A DNA stretch of 29,495 nt from Actinomycetes bacterium (GTDB lineage: Bacteria; Actinomycetota; Actinomycetes; Mycobacteriales; Mycobacteriaceae), in contig JAEWRC010000091.1 in NCBI GenBank assembly GCA_023460175.1, positions 1 to 29,495 on the forward strand. The letters run 5' to 3'. Made by a program: the position numbers and the translations under genes. Within the stretch, counting starts at the first letter, position 1; each line of letters begins with the position of its first letter. Of the stretch, positions 7,527 to 14,653 are shown piece by piece. The notes beneath the pieces are model-generated. The model searched no databases. It saw nothing but the letters and a program-made list of their open reading frames with translations, and was not told where the DNA came from.

Positions 7527-8966
7527 ATGGCCAGCACCCACGATGAGTTGCACGCCTGCCACCTGTGCGGCTGGGATCAGGTCCGGCTGGTGCCCAAGAC
7601 GCCCGCCCTGACGCCCAGGGTCGTCTCGCGCCGACAGGTGTTCGGCGGCGTCGGCGTCCTGTCGGTCGCGGCGCTGCTCGCGGCGTGTGGCTCCGAGCAG
7701 TCCTCGCCCCCGGGAACCAACGGCGGCTCCCCGGCCGCCGCGGCGCCCTCGGTGGACCCGTCGGTGACCCCGGCCGAGCTGGGCAGCGCCACCGACGGGA
7801 TCGACGAGATCCGGGGCTGGCAGGAGGAGTTCTACAAGGATCTGCACCGGCACCCGGACGTGTGGGGTGAGGAGGCGCGCACCGCGGCGAAGGTGACCGC
7901 CAAGCTCGAGGAGATCGGCGCCGACGAGATCCTGCAGATCGGCGGCGGCGTGGTCGGCATCTTCCGCAACGGCGAGGGCCGTCGTGTGCTGTTCCGCGCC
8001 GACATGGACGCGCTGCCGGTGACCGAGGCGACCGGGCTGGACTACGCCTCCACCGAGGAGGGCAAGATGCACGCCTGCGGCCACGACGCCCACGTGGCGT
8101 CGGCGCTCGGGGCGGCCGCGCTGTTGGCCAGGAACAAGAGCCAATGGTCGGGCACCTACCTGGCGCTGTTCCAGCCCGGCGAGGAGACCGGCAAGGGCGC
8201 CCAGGCCATGGTCGACGACGGGCTGGTGGACAAGCTGGCCGACGACAAACCCGACGTCTGCCTGGCCCAGCATGTGCTGACCGCGCCGGAGGCCGGGCAC
8301 GTCGCGACGCGATCCGGGCCCGCGCTGTCGGCCGGCGACAGCCTGAAGGTGACGGTGTTCGGCAAGGGATCGCACGGTTCGATGCCCGAACTCGGCGTCG
8401 ACCCGGCGGTGCTGGCGTCGGCGATCGTGCTGCGGCTGCAGACCATCGTGTCCCGGGAGATCGCCCCCGCCGATTTCGGTGTGCTCACCGTCGGGTCCGT
8501 GCAGGTGGGCAACTCGCCCAACGTCATCGCCGACCGGGCCCAGCTGCTGCTGAACATGCGCACCTACGACCCCGCGGTGCGGGACACCATGCTGGGTGCG
8601 GTGGACAGGATCGTGCGCGGCGAGTGCGAGGCCGCCGGATCACCGCGAGAGCCCATCATCGAAACCATCGCCACGTTCCCGCTGACGTCGAACGACCCGG
8701 CCGTGACCGAGGCCGTGACGACGGCGTTCACGCAGGCGTTCGGCGAGGACCGGGTCCATGAGTTGGAGGCGGTGCCGGCTTCGGAAGACTTCAGCCGGAT
8801 CCCGGACGCCTTCGGCGTGCCCTACACCTTCTGGGGCAACGGCGGTTTTCTGCCCGGGATGAACATCGTCGGGAATCACAATCCGGAGTTCGCGCCCGCG
8901 ATCCAGCCGACGCTGCGCACGGGCACCGAGGCGGCCATCGCCGCGAGCCTGGCCTACCTGGGGTAG
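7527..8966 (+). CDS. M20-family amidohydrolase, predicted Tat-exported lipoprotein
   Basis: A 479-residue M20D-type metallo-amidohydrolase (N-acyl amino acid or hippurate hydrolase-like), complete. The metal-binding block MHACGHDAH (181-189) contains Cys184 and His186, and FQPGEETGKGA supplies the Glu pair. The late GNHNPEFA stretch supplies the final His. The start is fixed by AGGAGAGGA at 7512-7520. Before the enzyme comes SRRQVFGG (twin Arg 35-36), a hydrophobic stretch and the lipobox LLAAC (Cys54), a Tat lipoprotein signal. Oddly, 33 residues with a CHLC pair (Cys11, Cys14) precede the twin-arginine motif. The exported position next to a glycosidase suggests scavenging of an envelope or host-derived amide, which is an inference. 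Confidence 0.87.
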   Translation: MASTHDELHACHLCGWDQVRLVPKTPALTPRVVSRRQVFGGVGVLSVAALLAACGSEQSSPPGTNGGSPAAAAPSVDPSVTPAELGSATDGIDEIRGWQEEFYKDLHRHPDVWGEEARTAAKVTAKLEEIGADEILQIGGGVVGIFRNGEGRRVLFRADMDALPVTEATGLDYASTEEGKMHACGHDAHVASALGAAALLARNKSQWSGTYLALFQPGEETGKGAQAMVDDGLVDKLADDKPDVCLAQHVLTAPEAGHVATRSGPALSAGDSLKVTVFGKGSHGSMPELGVDPAVLASAIVLRLQTIVSREIAPADFGVLTVGSVQVGNSPNVIADRAQLLLNMRTYDPAVRDTMLGAVDRIVRGECEAAGSPREPIIETIATFPLTSNDPAVTEAVTTAFTQAFGEDRVHELEAVPASEDFSRIPDAFGVPYTFWGNGGFLPGMNIVGNHNPEFAPAIQPTLRTGTEAAIAASLAYLG

Positions 8967-8988
8967 CTCAGGCCTGGGGTAGATCAGG
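8957..8988. repeat. 16-bp tandem duplication across two convergent stop codons
   Basis: Two adjacent 16-bp units, 8957-8972 and 8973-8988, CCTGGGGTAGCTCAGG and CCTGGGGTAGATCAGG, identical at 15 of 16 positions. The first unit carries the TAG stop of the amidohydrolase and the second carries the TGA stop of the DUF4193 gene on the other strand. Confidence 0.85.
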
Positions 8989-9283
8989 CGCAGTCGGCGC
9001 AGATCGGCTGGTCGTCGACCCGGCGTGCCAGCCGATGGCTGTGATGCACGAGGAAGCAACTGCTGCAGGTGAATTCATCGGCCTGCTTGGGTACCACCCG
9101 CACGGTCAACTCTTCACCGGACAGGTCGGCGCCGGGCAGCTCGAAGCCCTCGAAGTCGGCGGACTCGTCGACGTCGATCACGGCCGTCGCGGCGTCCTTA
9201 CGTCGGCTCGCGAGCGCCTCCAGAGACTCGTCGACCGTCTCTTCGGTTTCCTTCTGGCGGGGTGCGTCATAGTCAGTGGCCAT
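8984..9283 (-). CDS. DUF4193 family protein
   Basis: A 99-residue actinobacterial protein. It starts MATDYDAPRQKETEET, carries a central acidic stretch (VDESADFEGFELPGADLSGEEL), and ends in a probable zinc ribbon: CSSC then CADC at the C-terminus with HH-x-H between. This layout matches the DUF4193 family, to which I believe M. tuberculosis Rv2699c belongs. No enzymatic function is known to me. The start is supported by GAGAGGA a few bases upstream. It sits alone between the convergent amidohydrolase and TerC upstream on the same strand (154-bp gap), so it probably has its own promoter; a weak SigF-like match lies at 9344-9368. Confidence 0.9.
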   Translation of the reverse strand: MATDYDAPRQKETEETVDESLEALASRRKDAATAVIDVDESADFEGFELPGADLSGEELTVRVVPKQADEFTCSSCFLVHHSHRLARRVDDQPICADCA

Positions 9284-9437
9284 CTCTTGTCCTCTCCATG
9301 TGCACTTGGCCTCGGTCCCACAACGTCGGCAATCTCAGTCTTGTTCCCCGGCAGGCGCCGAATGAAACCGCACAGCAACGCAGCACTGTACGCGGTCGCT
9401 CTGCCCGCCGCACCGTCAGTGGTGACGAGCCGCGGTT
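9284..9437. other. Intergenic region upstream of the DUF4193 gene
   Basis: A 154-bp gap holding the presumed DUF4193 promoter. Read on the minus strand there is GTTT (9365-9368) and, 15 bases on, GGGGAA (9344-9349), or GGGAAC with a 16-base spacer. This matches only four of six bases of the SigF -10 consensus. No gene or strong terminator is visible. Confidence 0.35.
9344..9368 (-). promoter_or_regulatory. Weak SigF-like site upstream of DUF4193
   Basis: Minus strand: GTTT (9365-9368), 15 bases, GGGGAA (9344-9349). Exact -35, only four of six -10 bases. Listed as a possible promoter only. Confidence 0.25.
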
Positions 9438-10664
9438 TCACGTCAGGCCGCGGGGGGTGAACGGTTCGGCGTGCCCGCGCGAGACGGCCTCGTCGTGCTT
9501 GGCCGCGGCCCGGTCCAGCAGGTCGGTCAACGCCGCCTCGTCGCGCACCATCTGGCGGTACTTCGGCCCGAGCTCGAGGATCCGGTCGCGCTGTTTGAGC
9601 AGTTCACCGAAGAGGCGCTCGCGTTCGCCCGCGTCGTGGGTGTACTCGGAATCGAGGTACGCGGTGGCGTAGCGGCGCGCATTCGAGATCGCTGTCTGCG
9701 CCTTGCCCTTGCTGCTGAGCAGCGAGGCGACCACGGTCAGCACCAGCACGCCGATGATCACCGTCAGCGACATGCCGGTGCTGATCTCGATGACCGTGAC
9801 CGGCTCGCCGTCGTTGATGAACGGCACGTTGTTCTCGTGCAGCGCGTGCAGGATCAGCTTGACGCCGATGAAGCCCAGGATCGCGGCCAGTCCGTAGGAC
9901 AGGTAGATGAGCCGATCCAGCAGGCCGTCGATCAGGAAGTAGAGCTGACGCAGTCCCAGCAGGGAGAACGCCGTGGCAGTGAAGACCAGGTAGACGTTCT
10001 GCGTCAGGCCGAAGATCGCCGGGACCGAGTCCAGGGCGAAGAGGATGTCCGTGCCGCCGATGGCGACCATCACCAGCAGCATCGGCGTCAGCATCCGCTT
10101 GCCGTCGACGACGGTCGTCAGCTTGTCCCCGTCGTAGTGCTCGCTGGTGGGGATCAGTTTCTTGGCCGCGCGGATGACGAAGTTGTCGGCGCCGCGGGAC
10201 TCCTCGCCGTCCTCGGGCTTGAGCAGGCCGCCGGCGGTCAGCAGCAGGATCAGGCCGAACACGTAGAACACCCACGCGAACGTGTTGATCAGCGCGGCCC
10301 CGAGGAAGATGAAGCCGGAGCGGGCAATGAGCGCGAAGATGATCCCGAACAACAACACCTTTTGCTGGTCCTCGCGGGGCACCCGGAAGCTGGCGATGAT
10401 CACCAGGAAGACGAACAGGTTGTCCACTGACAGGGCCTTCTCGGTGACGTAGCCGGCGAAGTACTCCGAGCCGGGGTCCACCCCGCCGAAGACCAGCACC
10501 CCCACGCCGAACAACACCGCGATGCTGACGTAGAGCGACGACCACACCGCGGCCTCGCGCAGCGTCGGGACGTGCGGCTTGCGGACGTGGAAGACGAAGT
10601 CGAAGGCGAGCAGGCCGGCAATTCCGGCGATCGTCAGAGCCCACACCCAGCCAGGAACATCCAC
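9438..10664 (-). CDS. TerC family integral membrane protein
   Basis: A 408-residue protein with about nine hydrophobic segments. Both TerC repeat signatures are present: EKALSVDNLFVFLVI and GGTDILFALDSVPAIF, each with the acidic residues thought to bind a cation within the membrane. The family is linked to manganese efflux (Alx/MntP-like role) or loading of exported enzymes and was first named for tellurium resistance. A charged cytosolic tail of about 80 residues follows the last membrane segment. It lies 90 bp downstream of the MFS gene. The 90-bp leader shows no recognisable yybP-ykoY manganese riboswitch, the usual control element for this family; a weak SigF-like match (10694-10719) is the only signal. 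Confidence 0.9.
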   Translation of the reverse strand: MDVPGWVWALTIAGIAGLLAFDFVFHVRKPHVPTLREAAVWSSLYVSIAVLFGVGVLVFGGVDPGSEYFAGYVTEKALSVDNLFVFLVIIASFRVPREDQQKVLLFGIIFALIARSGFIFLGAALINTFAWVFYVFGLILLLTAGGLLKPEDGEESRGADNFVIRAAKKLIPTSEHYDGDKLTTVVDGKRMLTPMLLVMVAIGGTDILFALDSVPAIFGLTQNVYLVFTATAFSLLGLRQLYFLIDGLLDRLIYLSYGLAAILGFIGVKLILHALHENNVPFINDGEPVTVIEISTGMSLTVIIGVLVLTVVASLLSSKGKAQTAISNARRYATAYLDSEYTHDAGERERLFGELLKQRDRILELGPKYRQMVRDEAALTDLLDRAAAKHDEAVSRGHAEPFTPRGLT

Positions 10665-10693
10665 CGCGCCACCGCCCTTCTCCGGCAGCCGGT

Positions 10694-10719
10694 TTCCCCG
10701 GATTCCCGGTAGTTGAAAC
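10694..10719 (-). promoter_or_regulatory. Weak SigF-like site upstream of TerC
   Basis: Minus strand: GTTT (10716-10719), 16 bases, GGGGAA (10694-10699). Exact -35, four of six -10 bases. It would place the transcription start about 20 bases before the TerC ATG at 10664. Confidence 0.25.
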
Positions 10720-10754
10720 TAGAGCGCGGCGGCCGGAGTCGTTGGGCTCGGTGC

Positions 10755-12131
10755 CTACCGGTCCTGTCCGGCCAGCTCGAGGTCCTCGTCGTGGTGATCC
10801 TCGGGGGGCACGTGACGCTGCCGGGAACGCAGTGTCAAGGTCGCCAGCGCGGCGATGGCCAGCGGCACGGCGATGAAGCCGAAGTAACCGCCCACGCCGA
10901 CGCTGCTCAGCAGCGCACCGCCGAGCGCGGAACCGATGATCGAACCCGTGCGCCCGACACCGATGGAGAAACCGGTTGCGGTGCCCCGCAACTGCGTCGG
11001 GTAGGTCTCGGCGATCAGGTAGTTCAGCACCAGCTGCTGGCCGCCGATACCGAAGCCGGCCAGGGCGATCAACAGGAAGGTCAGGGTCCAGTTCGAACCG
11101 GAGACCGAAAGACCCAGCGCCACCAGGATGCCCACGCCGAACATGCCGAGCAGCAGGGTCCGGATCGCCACCCGGGACAGCAGCGCGGCCACCAGGAACG
11201 AGAACAGGATGAAGGCGCCGTTGACCACGATGGTGCCGGAGGCGGCCTGCTCCTTGGACAGTCCGGCCTGGTGCAGCGCGGTCGGGGTCCACTGCAGCAG
11301 CAGGAACCAGGCGACCCAGTTGGCGAGATAGATCGCGCAGATCGTGATGGTCGAGTTGCGGTAGGCGCTGTCGAACAGGGCGCGGATCGATCCGGCGTTC
11401 TCGTCGTCGTCCTGCTCGGCCTGCAAGACGGCGCCCGCGGGGATGGCCGCGCCGGTCATGCGCTGTAACAGGTTGCGCGCCTTGGTCTGGCTGGCGGCAT
11501 CGCCGCGGGTGGCCAGGTAGCTCGGCGACTCGGGCAGGGCCAGCACGACGACCAGCAGCAGGATCAGCGGCAGCACACCGCCGAGCAGGAAGATGCCGCG
11601 CCAGCCGAGCACGGGCAGCCAGGCCGCGGCGACCACGCCGCCGAGCATCGCGCCGCCGGGCAGGCCCAGCAGCACCAGCGTCATCGACATCTTGCGGGAT
11701 CCGACGGGGCTGTATTCGGCGGCCAGGGCCAGCAGCGACGGGGTGGCGCCGCCCATTCCGAGGCCGATGAGGAAACGCAGCAGGATGATCTGCCACGGCG
11801 CCTGGGCGAAGGCGCCGAGGAAGGAGAAGAATCCGAAGATGGTCAGCGCCACCAGGATTGCGCGCTTGCGTCCGATCCGGTCGCCCACCGAGCCCAGGGT
11901 GATCGCGCCGAGTGCCATGCCGACGGTGCTCGCGGTGATGACCGCCGTCATCGAGGCCGTCGACATGGCGAATTCCTCGGCGATCGAGGACCCGATGAAC
12001 GCGATCGACTGGGTGTCGAAGCCGTCCAGCAGGGCGATGACGAAGCAGAGCGCGACCACGCCCCAACGCTTCACATTCATTGGCGTGTCATCGATTACCG
12101 ATTGGACGCGAATCGGCGGGGCGAGTGTCAT
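10755..12131 (-). CDS. MFS transporter, aromatic acid:H+ symporter-like
   Basis: A 458-residue major facilitator with twelve predicted membrane segments. The first segment contains ALLDGFDTQSIAF, the DGFD signature of the aromatic acid:H+ symporter group (PcaK/BenK-like). The loop 2-3 motif GSVGDRIGRKRAI is the general MFS motif A. The ATG at 12131 is preferred over one six codons earlier because AGGAAGG lies at the right distance and the longer start would overlap it. Neighbours do not include aromatic catabolic genes, so the cargo is unknown. The upstream gap contains two inverted repeats (12250-12273 and, at the end of the next gene, 12306-12324) that could bind a regulator. Confidence 0.87.
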   Translation of the reverse strand: MTLAPPIRVQSVIDDTPMNVKRWGVVALCFVIALLDGFDTQSIAFIGSSIAEEFAMSTASMTAVITASTVGMALGAITLGSVGDRIGRKRAILVALTIFGFFSFLGAFAQAPWQIILLRFLIGLGMGGATPSLLALAAEYSPVGSRKMSMTLVLLGLPGGAMLGGVVAAAWLPVLGWRGIFLLGGVLPLILLLVVVLALPESPSYLATRGDAASQTKARNLLQRMTGAAIPAGAVLQAEQDDDENAGSIRALFDSAYRNSTITICAIYLANWVAWFLLLQWTPTALHQAGLSKEQAASGTIVVNGAFILFSFLVAALLSRVAIRTLLLGMFGVGILVALGLSVSGSNWTLTFLLIALAGFGIGGQQLVLNYLIAETYPTQLRGTATGFSIGVGRTGSIIGSALGGALLSSVGVGGYFGFIAVPLAIAALATLTLRSRQRHVPPEDHHDEDLELAGQDR

Positions 12132-12249
12132 GGGAGCCTTCCTCTGCACACGACGGGGGTCGGGTTGTGACCACCTGTCGCGGCGTAGGGACTCAGTGCA
12201 GATCTCGCGCGGCGCCTACTGCGGGCCGGGGGCTCTGCCTGTGATGGTC

Positions 12250-12273
12250 GACACTAATGACGGTAAGTGTCGG
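12250..12273. promoter_or_regulatory. Inverted repeat upstream of MFS gene
   Basis: Seven-base arms CGACACT and AGTGTCG around a 10-base spacer, 119 bp upstream of the MFS start codon and 24 bp past the stop of the minus-strand gene ending at 12297. There is no T-run, which favours an operator over a terminator. The binding protein is unknown. Confidence 0.45.
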
Positions 12274-12296
12274 ATCCATCAAGGACAAGAACACAT

Positions 12297-12845
12297 TTAC
12301 GTGCGATTGATCGAATTGATCAATGAATGTTGGCGCGAGGGTGCGCAGAACCGGTGTTGGGCACGGTGTGTCGGCCGGGGACACGCCCGTTCACGGTGTG
12401 TCGGCCGGGGGCGCGCCCGTTCGTGGGGAGTCTCAGCCCGGTCGCGGGGCGCGGGGGGGTTGGCGCGGCGGATGCGCCGATTGAGCACCCGTCGTTCGCG
12501 TGGGGTCAGCGCGCGGTGGCGCTCGGCGACGAGGCCGAGCTGCTGCCAGCTGAGTCCGTCGAGATCGCCGTCGGCGTCATGGGTGGCCACCACCACGCTG
12601 CCGCGCAGCAGCGGCACCGACTTGGCACTGAATCCCGTTGTGGTCAAGAGAAGTTCGGTGGCTGCACGGTTGACGCGGCGTTGGCAGCCGCGCGTGGTCG
12701 GGCTGAACCAGAAGTCGAACTGGCGGTCGGCACTGGTCAGGCTCTGCAGGCCCTGATCGCGGATCAGTTGATTGATGTCGGCGGCGGTGTAGGCGCTGGT
12801 TTCATAGATCGCGCCGTTGACGCGGTAATACAGAACGGTATTCAT
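12297..12845 (-). CDS. Uncharacterised protein with basic low-complexity C-terminus
   Basis: A 182-residue protein I cannot assign. Residues 1 to about 105 look globular (MNTVLYYRVNGAIYETSAYT at the start; a GSVVVATHDADGDLDGLSW stretch near 82-100). The last 60 to 70 residues are Arg/Pro-rich and include a duplicated PRPTHRERA-like decapeptide encoded by a 30-bp tandem repeat. No membrane segment or signal peptide is seen. A very good SigF-type promoter (GTTT-N16-GGGTAA) ends about 65 bp upstream of the start, so expression in stress or stationary phase is likely. A role in the surrounding stress block is an inference from regulation alone. The C-terminal tail may be a read-through extension of a shorter ancestral protein. 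Confidence 0.7.
   Translation of the reverse strand: MNTVLYYRVNGAIYETSAYTAADINQLIRDQGLQSLTSADRQFDFWFSPTTRGCQRRVNRAATELLLTTTGFSAKSVPLLRGSVVVATHDADGDLDGLSWQQLGLVAERHRALTPRERRVLNRRIRRANPPAPRDRAETPHERARPRPTHRERACPRPTHRAQHRFCAPSRQHSLINSINRT
12306..12324. repeat. AT-rich inverted repeat at the 3' end of the uncharacterised gene
   Basis: ATTGATC-GAATT-GATCAAT: perfect seven-base arms, unusually AT-rich for this DNA. It lies inside the last codons of the minus-strand gene and 175 bp upstream of the MFS start. It could be an operator for the transporter or chance within coding sequence. Confidence 0.4.
12362..12421. repeat. 30-bp tandem duplication inside a coding region
   Basis: Two consecutive 30-bp units, 12362-12391 and 12392-12421, both beginning CACGGTGTGTCGGCCGGGG and ending CGCCCGTT, with differences only near the middle (ACA versus GCG). 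The unit is a multiple of three, so the reading frame of the minus-strand protein is kept and ten residues are duplicated. Confidence 0.85.
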
Positions 12846-12909
12846 CGTGATGTTCCATTCGTCGCTTTCTTCGGTCCGGAAGCAGTGCGGCTGTGCACTG
12901 TGGCCAGAG

Positions 12910-12935
12910 TTACCCGTGTGACAAATGGGATAAAC
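12910..12935 (-). promoter_or_regulatory. SigF-type promoter for the uncharacterised 182-residue protein
   Basis: On the minus strand: GTTT (12932-12935), 16-base spacer, GGGTAA (12910-12915). This matches the mycobacterial SigF consensus GTTT-N15/17-GGGTAT at nine of ten positions. Predicted transcription start is near 12903, giving a leader of roughly 58 bases. Confidence 0.75.
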
Positions 12936-12939
12936 GTTG

Positions 12940-12955
12940 ATAACGGTGACGTTAT
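12940..12955. promoter_or_regulatory. 16-bp palindrome just upstream of the SigF-type promoter
   Basis: ATAACG-GTGA-CGTTAT, perfect six-base arms, five bases upstream of the -35 element of the promoter at 12910-12935. Its position fits an activator or repressor site; six A/T-rich base pairs without a U-run make a terminator unlikely. Confidence 0.45.
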
Positions 12956-12983
12956 TCCGTTGTAGCGCCGCGCAGCGCCGGAA

Positions 12984-13238
12984 TCAGCCGCCGGCGGGCA
13001 CCGGATCGCGGTCGTTGACGTCGGCGTTGGTGTCCTTGCGGGCGCAGTGGGCGCAGCAGAAGATGCCGTCGTCGGTCTCGATGCCGTGGCCCAGGATGCG
13101 GCAGCCGCAATGGCCGCACTCGGGGGCCAGGTGCACCGCGGCGCATTCCACGCTGTCGAAGGTCGCCTCCTTGCCGTCGTGCCAGGTGACCGTGAAGGCC
13201 TTGTCGTAGTCGTTGCCGCAGGTCGCGCAGATGCTCAT
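12984..13238 (-). CDS. Small Cys-rich metal-binding (metallothionein-like/zinc-ribbon) protein
   Basis: An 84-residue protein beginning MSICATCGNDYDKAF. Cysteines come in CxxC-like sets: CATC, an isolated Cys in DSVECAAVH, CGHCGC, and CCAHC near the C-terminus, with several His between. I recall related actinobacterial small proteins being labelled prokaryotic metallothionein-like, but the spacing also suits a double zinc ribbon, so the label is tentative. The ATG at 13238 is preferred over an in-frame start 18 codons earlier because AAAAGAG lies close upstream and the longer form adds low-complexity residues. A likely SigF-type promoter sits at 13270-13294. A role in zinc or redox buffering during stress is inferred from composition and regulation. 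Confidence 0.8.
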   Translation of the reverse strand: MSICATCGNDYDKAFTVTWHDGKEATFDSVECAAVHLAPECGHCGCRILGHGIETDDGIFCCAHCARKDTNADVNDRDPVPAGG

Positions 13239-13269
13239 GTCAACTCTTTTCGTCGGTGTCGGGGTTCGA

Positions 13270-13294
13270 GTTCCCGCCCCGCCCGGACACAAAC
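13270..13294 (-). promoter_or_regulatory. SigF-type promoter candidate for the Cys-rich protein
   Basis: Minus strand: GTTT (13291-13294), 15-base spacer, GGGAAC (13270-13275). The -35 is exact and the -10 matches four of six bases. Predicted leader about 25 bases. Weaker than its neighbours. Confidence 0.5.
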
Positions 13295-13364
13295 ACCGCC
13301 GGTCGTGCCCACGCCGGGCCGTTCCTACACCGGATCGAGGGCAATTTCACAACCTGCAGATCCG

Positions 13365-13390
13365 GTTATCGAGGCGCACGTCTCGGGTAG
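13365..13390 (+). promoter_or_regulatory. SigF-type promoter candidate for the ferritin-like protein
   Basis: Plus strand: GTTA (13365-13368, preceded by G), 16-base spacer, GGGTAG (13385-13390). Eight of ten bases match GTTT/GGGTAT. Predicted start of transcription near 13397, leaving a leader of about 73 bases before ATG 13470. Confidence 0.6.
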
Positions 13391-13469
13391 TCGGACAGAC
13401 GAGGGCCCCAGCCTCCAGCGCTGGCGGTACTGACGACAGCGAAACTCGACTCCAAGGGGTGGAACACAT

Positions 13470-14468
13470 ATGGCTACCAACACGAAGAACGCGACCACGA
13501 AGGTCACGACCACGATCGACACCGCGACCCTGCTGGCCCAGTTGCGGACGGTATTGGACCTGACGCACACCGAGATCCAGGTCGCCGAGACTCGGGTGGC
13601 GCAGGCCCGGACCGAGGCCGTGCGGACCGAACTGGAGCAGAACGCCCACAACGGCCGCATCCGCGCCGAGGCCATCGAGAAGGCCATCCGCGACCTCGGT
13701 GGCTTCCCGGACGTCATCGGCCCGTTCCTGGGCCGGGCCGCCGCCGCGGTCAAGGCGCTGACCGAACAGGCCGAGCCGTTCGACGAGGCGCTGCTGGGTG
13801 ACCTCGCGCTGGAGAACCAACTGCTGGACCGGTCGCGCTACGTCAAGGCGCTGGCCGTCGCCGCTGGCCACAAGGACGTCGAGGCGCTCGCGGACCGGCT
13901 GATCACCGCCCACTCCGTGACCGTGGAGTGGCTGACCACCGTGCTGGCCGAGGACGCCCTGGGCGGTCCGGCCGCGCTGCGCCGGACCCCGCTGCAGGCC
14001 GCGGCCGGCGGCGCGGTGAAGCTGGTGAACCTGCCGCTGACCTGGTCGGCGCGCGGCGTCGAGCGGGCCGCCGAGGCGGTGCGCTCGGTGCGCCCGGCCA
14101 TCGCCGACCTGGTCGACCGCGGCTCGCGGACCGGTGACATCGCCGCCAAGACGTTGGCGGGCGCGCGTGATTCGGCGTTGAACACCGCCGAGCAGATCAT
14201 CCGCCGCGAAGGCGCCGATGGGGCCGCCGACGCCATCCACGCCGCGCGCGGTGTGGCCGGCGTGCTGGACTCCGACGAGTTGCCGATCGCCGACTACGAC
14301 GACCTCAACGTCAACGAGGCGGCGACCGCGGTCAAGGAGCTCACCGAGCCCGCCGACATCCGCGTGATCATCGCTTACGAGGAGACCCACAAGGAGCGCG
14401 CCGGCGTGGTCTCTGCGGCGCAGACCCGCCTGGCCGCCATCGCGCAGGAGGTGGTCGGCATCAGCTGA
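13470..14468 (+). CDS. Ferritin-like helical protein
   Basis: A 332-residue, almost wholly helical protein. Residues 18-150 form a four-helix pattern rich in Glu, His, Gln and Asp at regular spacing (e.g. THTEIQVAETR, LALENQLLDRSRYVKAL, AHSVTVEWLTTVLAEDA), as in ferritin-like domain proteins of mycobacteria. A second part (about 185-270) is amphipathic, and the C-terminus has the conserved-looking EETHKERAGVVSAAQTRLAA. The ligand pattern for a diiron site is plausible, but I cannot prove each residue. ATG 13470 has AAGGGG about 10 bases upstream. The gene stands alone, ends at a very strong hairpin terminator, and has a SigF-type promoter, all consistent with a stress-induced iron-binding or DNA/lipid-associated protein. 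Confidence 0.7.
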   Translation: MATNTKNATTKVTTTIDTATLLAQLRTVLDLTHTEIQVAETRVAQARTEAVRTELEQNAHNGRIRAEAIEKAIRDLGGFPDVIGPFLGRAAAAVKALTEQAEPFDEALLGDLALENQLLDRSRYVKALAVAAGHKDVEALADRLITAHSVTVEWLTTVLAEDALGGPAALRRTPLQAAAGGAVKLVNLPLTWSARGVERAAEAVRSVRPAIADLVDRGSRTGDIAAKTLAGARDSALNTAEQIIRREGADGAADAIHAARGVAGVLDSDELPIADYDDLNVNEAATAVKELTEPADIRVIIAYEETHKERAGVVSAAQTRLAAIAQEVVGIS

Positions 14469-14480
14469 CCGATGCACTTT

Positions 14481-14513
14481 CCACCGGCCCGGGCGCCCCG
14501 CCCGGGCCGGTGG
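14481..14513. terminator. Strong bidirectional hairpin terminator
   Basis: A perfect 15-bp stem, CCACCGGCCCGGGCG paired with its complement at 14499-14513, with a three-base loop CCC. It begins 12 bases after the stop of the ferritin-like gene and lies downstream of the convergent SRPBCC gene, so it can serve both strands. Only short T-runs flank it, as is usual in mycobacteria. Confidence 0.85.
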
Positions 14514-14515
14514 GC

Positions 14516-14540
14516 GTTTGACCTGCCCGAATCCGGGTAA
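14516..14540 (+). promoter_or_regulatory. Orphan SigF-type promoter pointing antisense to the SRPBCC gene
   Basis: Plus strand: GTTT (14516-14519), 15-base spacer, GGGTAA (14535-14540), nine of ten consensus bases. It starts two bases after the terminator hairpin. No protein gene lies downstream on this strand; only an eight-codon frame (ATG 14597 to TGA 14623) and a small hairpin (ATGCT-GAA-AGCAT, 14617-14629) precede the antisense run into the SRPBCC gene. Confidence 0.6.
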
Positions 14541-14653
14541 TCCGCCGGTATCTGCGATCGGCATCGGGCCGCTGAGTGCTGGGAGGCGTGAGCGTCATGG
14601 GGTTGCCGGCGGACCGATGCTGAAAGCATGCTGTCCTCGCTGTGAACCGCTCC

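Larger units (their letters stand above)
13239..13469. other. Divergent promoter region between Cys-rich and ferritin-like genes
   Basis: A 231-bp gap with one SigF-type promoter for each flanking gene, described separately. Nothing else recognisable is present and no open frame with a ribosome site was found. Confidence 0.6.

Noticed and set aside
9430..9453. CCGCGG pairs around the TerC stop as a terminator
   Set aside because: Six-base arms of a palindromic sequence with a 12-base loop are common by chance in this DNA and there is no T-run.
10665..10754. Possible manganese (yybP-ykoY) riboswitch ahead of TerC
   Set aside because: The 90-bp leader lacks the family core elements I would expect, and only a weak seven-base long-range pairing (10680-10686 with 10732-10738) was seen.
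9604..12066. Very long open frame on the minus strand (820 codons) spanning the TerC and MFS genes
   Set aside because: It is out of frame with both recognised genes, its translation is Arg/Pro/Gly-rich without domains, and it arises from high GC at third positions.
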